A program made the translations under genes and the position numbers. A stretch of 10,994 bases of DNA, taken from Candidatus Zixiibacteriota bacterium. GTDB taxonomy: Bacteria; Zixibacteria; MSB-5A5; CAIYYT01. This document shows, piece by piece, positions 1-6,948 of the stretch. Positions within the stretch are counted from its first letter, which is position 1. Each line of letters begins with the position of its first letter. The stretch covers positions 1 to 10,994 of the forward strand of contig CAUJJY010000165.1 in assembly GCA_963205155.1 (NCBI GenBank), in the 5' to 3' direction. The notes under the pieces were generated by a model that did no database searches, had not been told where the DNA came from, and was given only the letters and a program-made list of their open reading frames with translations.

Positions 1-82
1 TCGGCTCAGAACTGCTCTTGCGGCCTTTGGAAGCCTTCGTCGAGCGCTCTTCATCATCCCGTTTGCCTCGTGATTTTGCCAT
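1..82 (-). CDS. N-terminal fragment of an unidentified protein (runs off the left edge)
   Basis: An ATG at 82..80 on the minus strand opens a frame that stays open to the window edge, giving 27 residues beginning MAKSRGKRDDEERSTKASKG. It is preceded by AGAAGG with a 6-nt spacer, a good Shine-Dalgarno. The start lies 46 nt beyond the stop of the zinc-ribbon gene on the same strand, so it is probably the next gene of the accC-gcvH-gcvPA operon. The visible residues are very hydrophilic, rich in Lys, Arg, Ser and acidic residues, with no signal peptide, so the N-terminus is probably a disordered cytoplasmic extension. The family cannot be named from this. It does not resemble the start of GcvPB, which would be the expected partner here. 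Confidence 0.6.
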   Translation of the reverse strand, partial: MAKSRGKRDDEERSTKASKGRKSSSEP

Positions 83-128
83 ACAAAACCTTCTGTTGAT
101 GGAGAGTACTACAAATAGATTACAGTCT

Positions 129-506
129 TTAGACGATATCCTCTTCGATATCGCCGATGATCGATTCGGCAATTTCCTTGGCCGCGTCGATATCATCTTC
201 ACTTACATAGAATTCGCCGTCGATGTTTTGACCACGATAGAGCGATTTCACGCTGCCGGCGACGCTACCACGCCCGACCACGGGACGAAAGTCAAAAGTA
301 ATGCCGGCGTCGCGCAAGGCATCGGTCAATTCATCGGTTATTTCCGGGCTCGGAGAGCGATAGAGTAGAATCTGCTCGCTTTCGTCGCCGTCAAGTTCCT
401 CATCAAGCTCTTCGTCTTCGGTCATTTCGACGAGATGTTCACCGCATTCGGGACAAACCGAGACATGGCCCTTATACTCTGTCTCACAATTGGGGCAGAA
501 CGGCAT
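129..506 (-). CDS. Zinc-ribbon protein with DUF2007-like domain
   Basis: A 125-residue cytoplasmic protein. Residues 4-21 form a small zinc ribbon with two CPxC knuckles (C4/C7 and C18/C21). A very acidic linker follows at about 28-44. Residues 45-125 look like the DUF2007 ('putative signal transducing protein') fold: a beta strand reading ILLYRSPSP, an amphipathic helix, then a strand and helix ending in DDIDAAKEIAE. The start ATG lies 23 nt inside the end of gcvPA, and the purine-rich AGAGGTGAT sits 8 nt upstream of it, so translation is probably coupled to gcvPA. Function is unknown; proteins of this shape are usually annotated only as zinc-ribbon or DUF2007 proteins. The acidic linker and metal site suggest protein-protein or nucleic-acid contact, which is inference. 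Sure of the gene, moderately sure of the second domain. Confidence 0.85.
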   Translation of the reverse strand: MPFCPNCETEYKGHVSVCPECGEHLVEMTEDEELDEELDGDESEQILLYRSPSPEITDELTDALRDAGITFDFRPVVGRGSVAGSVKSLYRGQNIDGEFYVSEDDIDAAKEIAESIIGDIEEDIV

Positions 507-1845
507 CTTTAACCATCACCTCTTTTAACGCATGTTGGTAATTATCCATCTCTGATTTCGTGCGGGTTTCGGTGGCGCAAACGATGAGAAGGTCTTCTTC
601 CCAAAGAAAGCGCGATGTCGGCACGCCCGCAAAGACCTTCTTGGTCAAGAGGCGATCGAAGATGTTTCGTGCCGGTTCCGGCAACCGCAGCGGGAACTCC
701 ATAAAGAACGGGCGATCAAACGCGATTGAAACACCGTCAACTGCGCAAAGTGCCGTTTTCAAGTAATGCGCCTTGTTCACACAGAGGCGCGCAACTTCCT
801 TAAGTCCTTCCTTGCCCATCGTCGCCATATAGATGGTACCGGCGAGGGCGCAGAGTGCCTGATTGGTGCAAATATTGGAAGTCGCCTTATCTCGGCGAAT
901 GTGTTGTTCGCGGGTCTGCAAGGTCAGGCAATAGCCGCGCTTGCCATTGCGATCTTTAGTCATCGCAGCCAATCGACCCGGCATCTGACGCAGGAATTGT
1001 TTCTTAGTTGCGAAGTATCCGAAGTAAGGTCCTCCGAACATCAAGTTGTTGCCCAATGCTTGGCCTTCACCGACCGCAATGTCTGCGTCGTATTCGGACG
1101 GCGCCTTGAGGTAAGCCAACGAAATCGGTGACGTCACGGCAATCAAAAGCGCACCGGCATCTTTGACGATTTGCGGAATACTTTCGGTCGGCTCAATATA
1201 ACCATAGAAATTGGGATTCTGGAAGACAAAGCAGGCGGCATCTTTGATCTTGCCGCGCAGGTCGTCCAGGTCGACGTTGCCGTTATCGTGATTCACTTTC
1301 ACGATTTCAATGTCATTGCCGCCCAGATATATCTTGACGCAATCGAGATAATGCGGATGAACCAGTGAGGAGACAACGATCTTGCGGCGTTTGGTAACGC
1401 CTATCGAGAGTAGAACCGCTTCGGCAGTTGCCGAGCCGCCGTCGTACATGGATGCATTGGCCGCTTCCATTCCCGTCAAACGACAAATTAAGGATTGGAA
1501 TTCGTAAATGACCTGCAGAGTGCCCTGGGCAACTTCAGCCTGGTACGGTGTATAGGCGGTTTTGAATTCTGAACGATCTACCAGATGCCCAACAATTGAG
1601 GGCACATAATGATCGTAAGCGCCGCAACCCATGAAATTGGCATACTCGGGACCAATGTGATTTTTGGCGGCAAGAGAATCGAGAATTTTGAGAGTTTCGA
1701 ACTCGGAAAGGGCGCGGGGCAGATTGAGTCTCTCGGTGAGCCGGACCGATTCCGGGACTCCTTTGAGCAACTCTTCGAAACGACTTACTCCGATGGACTT
1801 CAGTAATTGCTGTCGCTCATTATCGGAGTGGGGAACATACGTCAT
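484..1845 (-). CDS. gcvPA: Glycine dehydrogenase (decarboxylating) subunit 1, GcvPA
   Basis: A 453-residue protein with the full-length look of the N-terminal half-subunit of the split P protein of the glycine cleavage system. With GcvPB it decarboxylates glycine using PLP and passes the aminomethyl group to the lipoyl arm of GcvH. Recognisable blocks are the N-terminal YVPHSDNERQQLL segment, the MGCGAYDHYVPSIV segment, YTPYQAEVAQGTLQVIYEFQ, NASMYDGGSATAEA and FVFQNPNFYGYIE. The PLP-binding lysine belongs to the GcvPB subunit, so its absence here is expected. The ATG is one base after the gcvH stop, with GAGG at the end of gcvH acting as ribosome-binding site, so the two genes are co-transcribed and probably coupled. 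The unusual point is that no gcvPB follows: the next gene is the zinc-ribbon protein, overlapping by 23 nt. Confidence 0.96.
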   Translation of the reverse strand: MTYVPHSDNERQQLLKSIGVSRFEELLKGVPESVRLTERLNLPRALSEFETLKILDSLAAKNHIGPEYANFMGCGAYDHYVPSIVGHLVDRSEFKTAYTPYQAEVAQGTLQVIYEFQSLICRLTGMEAANASMYDGGSATAEAVLLSIGVTKRRKIVVSSLVHPHYLDCVKIYLGGNDIEIVKVNHDNGNVDLDDLRGKIKDAACFVFQNPNFYGYIEPTESIPQIVKDAGALLIAVTSPISLAYLKAPSEYDADIAVGEGQALGNNLMFGGPYFGYFATKKQFLRQMPGRLAAMTKDRNGKRGYCLTLQTREQHIRRDKATSNICTNQALCALAGTIYMATMGKEGLKEVARLCVNKAHYLKTALCAVDGVSIAFDRPFFMEFPLRLPEPARNIFDRLLTKKVFAGVPTSRFLWEEDLLIVCATETRTKSEMDNYQHALKEVMVKDAVLPQL

Positions 1846-1846
1846 A

Positions 1847-2227
1847 TTAATCCTCTAACAGCTTCTTGTATGTAGCGGCGTCAAGCAGTGCACTGATTTC
1901 ACCAGCCGGGAAATTCTCGATCTTGATCATCCAGCCGGCGCCGTACGGATCCTTATTTATTACAGACGAATCCGCTTCGAGGTTTGTATTGACCTCTCTG
2001 ACGCTGCCGGAAACCGGCGCGAACATCTCACTGACGGCTTTTACCGCTTCAATGGTACCAAACGCTTGCATCTGCTTCAGCGTTTGTCCAACTTTGGGCA
2101 ATTCGACAAAAACGATATCGCCAAGTTCACCCTGCGCGAAATCGGTGATTCCGACGGTTGCGACGTTACCCTCGACCTTGATCCATTCATGTTCTTTTGT
2201 ATACTTCAGGCCTTCCGGGACTACCAT
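1847..2227 (-). CDS. gcvH: Glycine cleavage system H protein (lipoyl carrier)
   Basis: A 126-residue protein, the usual length for GcvH. It carries the lipoyl arm that shuttles the aminomethyl intermediate between the P, T and L proteins. Family marks are YTKEHEWIKVEGNVATVGIT near the N-terminus, the FAQGELGDIVFVELP block, and the lipoylation loop TIEAVKAVSE with the acceptor lysine at K63. The loop is the GcvH type and not the AMKM of a biotin carrier, so this is not the missing AccB partner of the preceding AccC. The C-terminal region with DPYGAGWMIKI is also intact. The ATG is preceded by GGAGGAG at a short 2-4 nt spacing, 12 nt after the accC stop. It is followed after one base by gcvPA. 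Confidence 0.96.
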   Translation of the reverse strand: MVVPEGLKYTKEHEWIKVEGNVATVGITDFAQGELGDIVFVELPKVGQTLKQMQAFGTIEAVKAVSEMFAPVSGSVREVNTNLEADSSVINKDPYGAGWMIKIENFPAGEISALLDAATYKKLLED

Positions 2228-2239
2228 GGCTCCTCCAGA

Positions 2240-3619
2240 CTAAACAACTTTGTCTTTATTCTGCGCCCCTTCTTTGGAGCGCTTAAAATAGTCTTCTACG
2301 AAACTAGTGTCAAACATTCCCGACTGAAATACCGGGTCTGCGATGATTTTTTTCTGAAAATCAATGGTCGTAAATATGCCTTCGACCACGAATTCGTCCA
2401 ATGCCCGCAACATCTTGCGCAAGCCGTCCTGGCGGTTCTTGTCCTTTACGATCAGCTTGGCGATCATCGAGTCGTAGTGCGGCGGGACGACATACTTGGC
2501 ATAGGCGTGGGTGTCGACTCTGACGCCGTGACCGCCCGGTACGTGGAATGACGTAATTTGACCCGGTGAAGGTGCAAAATTCTTATCGGGATTCTCGGCA
2601 TTAATGCGGCATTCTATCGCATAGCCGGAAAAGATAACCTGTTCCTGCGTAAATGAGAGCTTCTCACCGCCGGCGATGCGGAGTTGTTCGACGATAATAT
2701 CGATATCAGTCACTTCCTCGGTTACCGGGTGTTCAACCTGCACGCGGGTATTCATTTCCATGAAATAGAAATCACCCGATCCGTCAACGAGAAATTCGAT
2801 TGTTCCTGCATTCTGGTAGCCGGCGAACTTGGCACCCGCCACAGCGGCGGCGCCCATTTTCTGACGCAATTCCGGAGTCATAACCGGTGATGGTGATTCT
2901 TCGATCAGCTTTTGATGACGCCTCTGCACCGTACAGTCGCGCTCACCGAGATGGATGACATTGCCGTGATTGTCGGCAAGAATCTGGAATTCGACGTGTC
3001 TGGGGCGGTCGACAAAGCGTTCGAGGTAGATTTCCGGATTACTGAATGCCGCCTGCGCTTCCATTTGGGCGGTTCGAAATGCCGATTCCAGTTCCGACGC
3101 CTGCTTGACAATGCGCATGCCGCGACCACCGCCGCCGGCGGCAGCTTTGAGAATTACCGGGTATCCGATTTCTGCAATTACTTTCAGGGCTTCATCGATG
3201 TCGGCAATACCGCCATCGCTTCCCGGAACCACCGGAACACCGGCTTTGATCATCGTCTGCTTAGCCTGTACCTTGTCGCCCAGCAGGCGAATCACCTCTG
3301 GTGACGGACCGATAAAGGTAATCCCACATTCTTTACAGATTTGAGCGAACGCGGCATTTTCCGAAAGAAATCCATATCCGGGATGAATCGCCACCGCACC
3401 GGTGATTTCCGCAGCAGCGATGATTCGTTTGGGATCAAGGTAACTTTCAGCCGACTTGGCCGGACCAATGCAAACTGCTTCGTCGGCGAAACGGACATGC
3501 AATGAATCGATATCGGCTTCCGAGTAAACGGCGACTGTGGGCACACCTAATTCGCGGCAGGCACGGATGATGCGAAGGGCGATTTCGCCGCGATTGGCAA
3601 TGAGGATTTTCTTGAACAA
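2240..3619 (-). CDS. accC: Biotin carboxylase subunit (acetyl-CoA or other acyl-CoA/pyruvate carboxylase)
   Basis: A 459-residue ATP-grasp enzyme that carboxylates biotin on a carrier protein using ATP and bicarbonate. Visible parts are the N-terminal domain (KILIANRGEIALRIIRA, 4-20), the glycine-rich ATP loop GGGGRGMR at 162-169 with K116 and K158, the RDCTVQRRHQKLIEE block (about 227-241), the metal and bicarbonate residues in EMNTRVQVEH (E288, N290, R292, E296), and R338 in the C-terminal ECRIN motif. All known catalytic positions of E. coli AccC appear to be present, so it should be active. The start is TTG: it gives the family's usual N-terminus and has AGGAG 6 nt upstream. It is the first gene of its operon and transcribed away from phoD. 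No accB lies beside it, so the substrate (acetyl-CoA, propionyl-CoA or pyruvate) cannot be fixed from context. Confidence 0.93.
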   Translation of the reverse strand: MFKKILIANRGEIALRIIRACRELGVPTVAVYSEADIDSLHVRFADEAVCIGPAKSAESYLDPKRIIAAAEITGAVAIHPGYGFLSENAAFAQICKECGITFIGPSPEVIRLLGDKVQAKQTMIKAGVPVVPGSDGGIADIDEALKVIAEIGYPVILKAAAGGGGRGMRIVKQASELESAFRTAQMEAQAAFSNPEIYLERFVDRPRHVEFQILADNHGNVIHLGERDCTVQRRHQKLIEESPSPVMTPELRQKMGAAAVAGAKFAGYQNAGTIEFLVDGSGDFYFMEMNTRVQVEHPVTEEVTDIDIIVEQLRIAGGEKLSFTQEQVIFSGYAIECRINAENPDKNFAPSPGQITSFHVPGGHGVRVDTHAYAKYVVPPHYDSMIAKLIVKDKNRQDGLRKMLRALDEFVVEGIFTTIDFQKKIIADPVFQSGMFDTSFVEDYFKRSKEGAQNKDKVV

Positions 3620-3713
3620 TTCCTTCTCCTGACCAATAGTCGTAGCGCTAAACGGCGTCTTACGCGGGATAGAGTACGAGATTCTGAAAAACTAAGCAAG
3701 GTGATTTAATGGC

Positions 3714-3719
3714 ATTATA
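3714..3719 (-). promoter_or_regulatory. Candidate -10 element for the accC-gcvH-gcvPA operon
   Basis: On the minus strand this reads a perfect TATAAT. It would place transcription start about 88 nt upstream of the accC TTG. No good -35 is present: 16-18 bp upstream the strand reads CTTTCT/CCTTTC, and there is no TG extension. A short 5-bp hairpin, GCATC-TTTG-GATGC, sits directly upstream at 3722-3735. This is sequence similarity only. Confidence 0.35.
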
Positions 3720-3801
3720 AGGCATCTTTGGATGCAGAAAGGACACTTGATTCTAGTCCAAGCAACTTGCTTTTGCTGGGATTTCTGCCTTATTGTCTTC
3801 T

Positions 3802-5355
3802 ATGACAGAAAGACCGAAGAAATCGATAAAATCCTCATTAGGCTACTTCCGGCAAGGCATCTTTGTTTGGTCTCGCCGACTCCTGATTGTTGCGTTAGCA
3901 GTTCAGTCATTAGCTGCCGCTGCTGTCTCGGCATCACAGATAACTTGGTACTGGTCTGGAGCCGTCACCGAGTCGAGTTTCAAGGTTAACGCCAGAGCAG
4001 TCGCCGAGGGTTTGGTAGTGCGATTGGTTGTAAGTCCCACTATCAGCTTCGATTCACCAGCCTATTCCCTGCCCGATACGGCAATTGGCGGCGTCAACAA
4101 TCGGGTTGTCCGGCTATCGATTGAGAATCTGGCACCAGGCCGGGATTACTATTATCGATTTGAGGTCAATGGCGTCGTTGATACAACCGCAATCGGGCGT
4201 TCGAAGACATTCGCGTCAGGGGCGCATTCATTTACTTTGGCGCTTGGTTCTTGTGCGCAAACCGGTTCGACCAATGCGGTGTTTGACACCATTAAGGCGT
4301 CGAATCCGGTTCTTTTCCTGCACCTGGGCGACATGCACTATCAGAACATTGCAGTCAACAATATTGATTTGTACCGAAACGCGTTTGAGAGTGTCCTGGC
4401 TTCGCCGTCGCAGTCTGCCTTGTATCGTGAAATTCCTTTAGCTTATGTTTGGGACGATCATGACTATGGTCCGAACAATTCCGATTCGACATCGGCCAGC
4501 CGATTGGCGGCAAGGCGCGCTTACCAAGAGTACATTCCTCACTATCCATTGGCGTTCGGCGAAGGCAATGTGCCGATCAATTACGCCTTCACAATCGGCC
4601 GCGTCCGATTCATCGTTTGTGACATGCGGTCAGCAAGGAGTCCCGCGTTTTCCTCTGACAACGCTGCCAAGACCATGCTGGGGCGCTCACAGAAGGATTG
4701 GTTCAAGAGACAACTGATGATCGCCAATGGTCGATATCCGCTCATCGTTTGGGTAAATACGCTTCCGTGGATTGGCACAACCGGCGATGACGGCTGGTAT
4801 CTCTACACGAATGAACGGCGGGAGATAGCGAATTTCATCAAGGACAATAACATCCGCGGCCTATGCATGCTGTCGGGTGATGCGCACATGATCGCAATCG
4901 ACGATGGGACAAACAGCGATTATGCGACTTCGGGCAGCGCAGCCTTCCCGGTGTTTCATGCGGCTGCACTTGATCAATCGCCAAGTCTGAAGGGAGGGCC
5001 ATACAGCCACGGAGCGTTCCCCGGACGAGGTCAGTTCGGTGTCATGTCAGTTTTGGACGATGGAGATTCGAGCGTCGCTGTGGAATGGAGCGGTCGAAAC
5101 CAAAACAATACTCAAATCATCGGTTATTCATTCAGCGTTGCCGCCAGAAATATCGTCTGTGGAGATTCGGATGAAAACGGAGCAATAGAGCTTTCCGATG
5201 CTGTACTGATAATCGAATACGTCTTTGCTGGCGGCGTGGCGCCATCAACTCTAAGCGGTGGCGACGCCGACGGAAATCTCTTCATCACAGTTTCCGACGC
5301 TGTTTTTCTACTGCGCTATCTATACCAAGGCGGTCTGCAGCCCACCTGTCCATAA
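3802..5355 (+). CDS. Exported PhoD-family metallophosphatase with C-terminal dockerin-like domain
   Basis: A 517-residue secreted protein. An n-region with SRRLLIV (RR at 25-26) and a hydrophobic stretch to AVSA (cut near residue 44) form a signal peptide; the twin arginines fit Tat export, known for Bacillus PhoD. Next comes a fibronectin-like PhoD N-terminal domain (about 50-138), then a metallophosphatase domain with GSCAQ, LGDMH (D177), WDDHD (218-221) and SGDAH (358-362), the metal-binding signatures of the alkaline phosphatase D family. Expected activity is phosphomonoester or phosphodiester hydrolysis outside the cytoplasm. Residues 453-517 form two dockerin-type calcium loops (DxDxNG...SDAV) and end in Cys-Pro. 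The start is uncertain: ATG 3802 is used here; TTG 3793 in frame adds three residues. Neither has a clear ribosome-binding site. It is a single gene, divergent from accC. Confidence 0.9.
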   Translation: MTERPKKSIKSSLGYFRQGIFVWSRRLLIVALAVQSLAAAAVSASQITWYWSGAVTESSFKVNARAVAEGLVVRLVVSPTISFDSPAYSLPDTAIGGVNNRVVRLSIENLAPGRDYYYRFEVNGVVDTTAIGRSKTFASGAHSFTLALGSCAQTGSTNAVFDTIKASNPVLFLHLGDMHYQNIAVNNIDLYRNAFESVLASPSQSALYREIPLAYVWDDHDYGPNNSDSTSASRLAARRAYQEYIPHYPLAFGEGNVPINYAFTIGRVRFIVCDMRSARSPAFSSDNAAKTMLGRSQKDWFKRQLMIANGRYPLIVWVNTLPWIGTTGDDGWYLYTNERREIANFIKDNNIRGLCMLSGDAHMIAIDDGTNSDYATSGSAAFPVFHAAALDQSPSLKGGPYSHGAFPGRGQFGVMSVLDDGDSSVAVEWSGRNQNNTQIIGYSFSVAARNIVCGDSDENGAIELSDAVLIIEYVFAGGVAPSTLSGGDADGNLFITVSDAVFLLRYLYQGGLQPTCP

Positions 5356-5435
5356 TGGTACGTTCAGCGTATTCTGGCGTGATACAAGTATAAAGGAGTT
5401 GGCTACTTCACCCGATAATATGTGAAAGCGGTGTG

Positions 5436-5462
5436 ACCTCGGCTGCCATAGGGCGGCCTGGT
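5436..5462 (+). terminator. GC-rich hairpin, possible phoD terminator without a T-tract
   Basis: GGCTGCC (5441-5447) and GGCGGCC (5452-5458) pair over 7 bp, including one G-T wobble, around an ATAG loop. An outer ACC/GGT extends the stem across a small internal loop. It lies about 80 nt after the phosphatase stop. The sequence after it is G-rich, not T-rich, so intrinsic termination is doubtful and it may be a structural element of a leader instead. Confidence 0.35.
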
Positions 5463-5514
5463 GGGGCTCGCATCCGGATACTTTAGAATCTTAACAGAGA
5501 TTAACGGGCTGAAG

Positions 5515-5550
5515 CGCTGTTGCCAAGTTCGAACTGCGTGGCATACAGCG
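5515..5550 (+). promoter_or_regulatory. Near-palindromic hairpin in the leader of the HDOD regulator
   Basis: CGCTGT (5515-5520) pairs with ACAGCG (5545-5550) and TGCCA (5521-5525) with TGGCA (5539-5543), separated by one bulged T. Inside lies the perfect 10-bp palindrome AGTTCGAACT (5526-5535), with a GCG bulge on its right. The element ends 36 nt before the chosen ATG at 5587. It could act as an RNA hairpin or as a DNA operator; its conservation cannot be judged here. Confidence 0.45.
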
Positions 5551-5586
5551 AACATAATGAAACTTCTTCCGACGAAAGGCCTGAAG

Positions 5587-6783
5587 ATGTCATCTCAAAA
5601 TGCGCTCATTGTTGGACAACAGGAAATTGCAGATGATCTCAAATTTGGATTATGTAAACCGGAAAACGGGTGGCAACTGACTTTCGTGGCCAACGGCAGA
5701 GAAGCATTGGCGGCATTAAGCGATTCTAAGTATGATCTTCTAATCACAGAGCTCTCCCTTCCGGACATGGAAGCTAACGCCCTATTGGCGGAGACACGCG
5801 AATCTCATCCGGGTGTTGTTCGGTTCGTGTTGACCGCCGATGACAATCGTGAGCGAATGTTGCGGGCAATTTCGCAATCGCACCAGTTCTTGACCAAACC
5901 GCTGAAAATGGAGACTCTGCAAATGCAGGTCAGCAATTCGCTGGCATTGCGAACTGTGTTGACTGATGACAAGCTGCATGCGCGAATTTCGCAGATTCAT
6001 TCGTTGCCGACATTGCCGAGTATCTACAATCAGTTGGTCGCGGAAATGCAGTCGGAGACGGCTTCGATGCAGAAAGTAGCCGCCTTGATAAAGCAGGATG
6101 TCAGCATAACGGCAAAGTTGCTGCAAATGACGAATTCCGCTTTCTTCGGACTTTCAACCCGCGTCGAGAATCCACTTCAAGCCGCAAATCTGTTGGGAAT
6201 GGATACGGTTAAGAGCCTTGTCCTGACGGCCGGTGTGTTCAGTCAGTTTGACGATCCGGGCCTACCGGGATTCTCGATTGAGACGATTTACAACCATAGT
6301 CTCGCAGTCGGTACCAGCGCCCGCCACTATGCCAATGCCTTTGGCCTGGGACGGAAACAAGCGGAAGATGCCCTGATGGCGGGCATGCTGCACGATATCG
6401 GCAAGCTAGTCATGATTGCCAACTTCCGCGAGGAGCTGACTCAATCATTGACCGTCGCACATCACGACAAGATTCCAATGCATGCTGCCGAGAAACAGGT
6501 GCTGGGAGTAAGTCATTGCGAAATCGGAGCACACTTGCTTTCACTGTGGGGACTCTCGGATTTGATTCTTGAGGCAGTAACACTGCACGACACTCCATCG
6601 GGAAGCACACATCCCATGTTAAACATTCTGGCTTCTGTCCATATCGCCAATGCCATTGATCACGATCAGAGCATTCCTGACCGCGATCCCAAATTCACTC
6701 ATGCGGATCTCGACTACCTGAACAAACTCGGCTTAGCGGGACAAATGCCGTACCTGCGATCACTGTCAGCTGTCGGCAGATAG
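5587..6783 (+). CDS. Degenerate receiver domain fused to HDOD domain (signalling regulator)
   Basis: A 398-residue cytoplasmic protein. Residues 5-120 have the response-regulator receiver pattern with conserved T83 and K104, but the phospho-acceptor position is glutamate (E55, in ITELSLPDM) and the usual acidic pair after the first strand is GQQ (10-12). It therefore probably cannot be phosphorylated in the normal way. Residues 133 to about 365 are an HDOD domain: ARISQIHSLPTLPSIYNQL, LLGMDTVKSLVLTAGVFSQF, H237, and HDIGKL with the HD pair at 269-270 still present. Such proteins regulate motility, stress or c-di-GMP-linked processes; the target here is unknown. The start at ATG 5587 is chosen because AAAGG lies 7 nt upstream and the receiver fold begins at once. 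Upstream in-frame ATG 5557 and GTG 5461 would add residues unlike any domain and the latter would run through the leader hairpins. Confidence 0.9.
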   Translation: MSSQNALIVGQQEIADDLKFGLCKPENGWQLTFVANGREALAALSDSKYDLLITELSLPDMEANALLAETRESHPGVVRFVLTADDNRERMLRAISQSHQFLTKPLKMETLQMQVSNSLALRTVLTDDKLHARISQIHSLPTLPSIYNQLVAEMQSETASMQKVAALIKQDVSITAKLLQMTNSAFFGLSTRVENPLQAANLLGMDTVKSLVLTAGVFSQFDDPGLPGFSIETIYNHSLAVGTSARHYANAFGLGRKQAEDALMAGMLHDIGKLVMIANFREELTQSLTVAHHDKIPMHAAEKQVLGVSHCEIGAHLLSLWGLSDLILEAVTLHDTPSGSTHPMLNILASVHIANAIDHDQSIPDRDPKFTHADLDYLNKLGLAGQMPYLRSLSAVGR

Positions 6784-6813
6784 CCGCCACGCTGAACTCG
6801 GACGAAATGAGCG

Positions 6814-6836
6814 CGCACCTTCGAAAAGTTGGTGCG
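6814..6836 (+). terminator. Weak hairpin after the HDOD gene
   Basis: CGCACC (6814-6819) and GGTGCG (6831-6836) form a 6-bp inverted repeat around an 11-nt loop, 30 nt after the stop codon. It is followed by TTGTGAAG, not a clear T-tract. It is a possible terminator or a chance repeat. Confidence 0.3.
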
Positions 6837-6861
6837 TTGTGAAGCGATTCGCGTTAAATTG

Positions 6862-6905
6862 GGTCAACGATTAAGTTGTTTGACCTGATACTGTCGGGCG
6901 GTCAA
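6862..6905 (+). promoter_or_regulatory. Three GGTCAA half-sites upstream of the methyltransferase
   Basis: GGTCAA occurs at 6862-6867 and 6900-6905, with its reverse complement TTGACC at 6880-6885. Start-to-start distances are 18 and 20 bp, close to two helical turns. They fall 44-87 bp before the preferred methyltransferase start. A multi-site operator is possible. TTGACC could also serve as a -35, but no good -10 follows at the right distance. Confidence 0.25.
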
Positions 6906-6948
6906 TCAAGATTACAACTTGAGTGTGGATACTTGGAGGATGCCGTTT

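Noticed and set aside
2066..2551. Open frame of 161 codons on the plus strand
   Set aside because: It is antisense to gcvH and accC, both of which are firmly identified; it is a codon-bias shadow.
3760..3772. Palindrome AAGCAA-C-TTGCTT upstream of the phosphatase
   Set aside because: It could be an operator, but it is short, single-copy as far as seen, and matches no known regulator site.
3620..3801. Glycine riboswitch for the gcv genes
   Set aside because: No tandem glycine aptamer features were recognised; the leader of the operon belongs to accC and there is only 12 nt before gcvH.
3719..3865. 12-bp direct repeat AAGGCATCTTTG at 3719-3730 and 3854-3865
   Set aside because: A few 12-mer matches are expected by chance in a window of this size, and the second copy is inside the phosphatase coding region.
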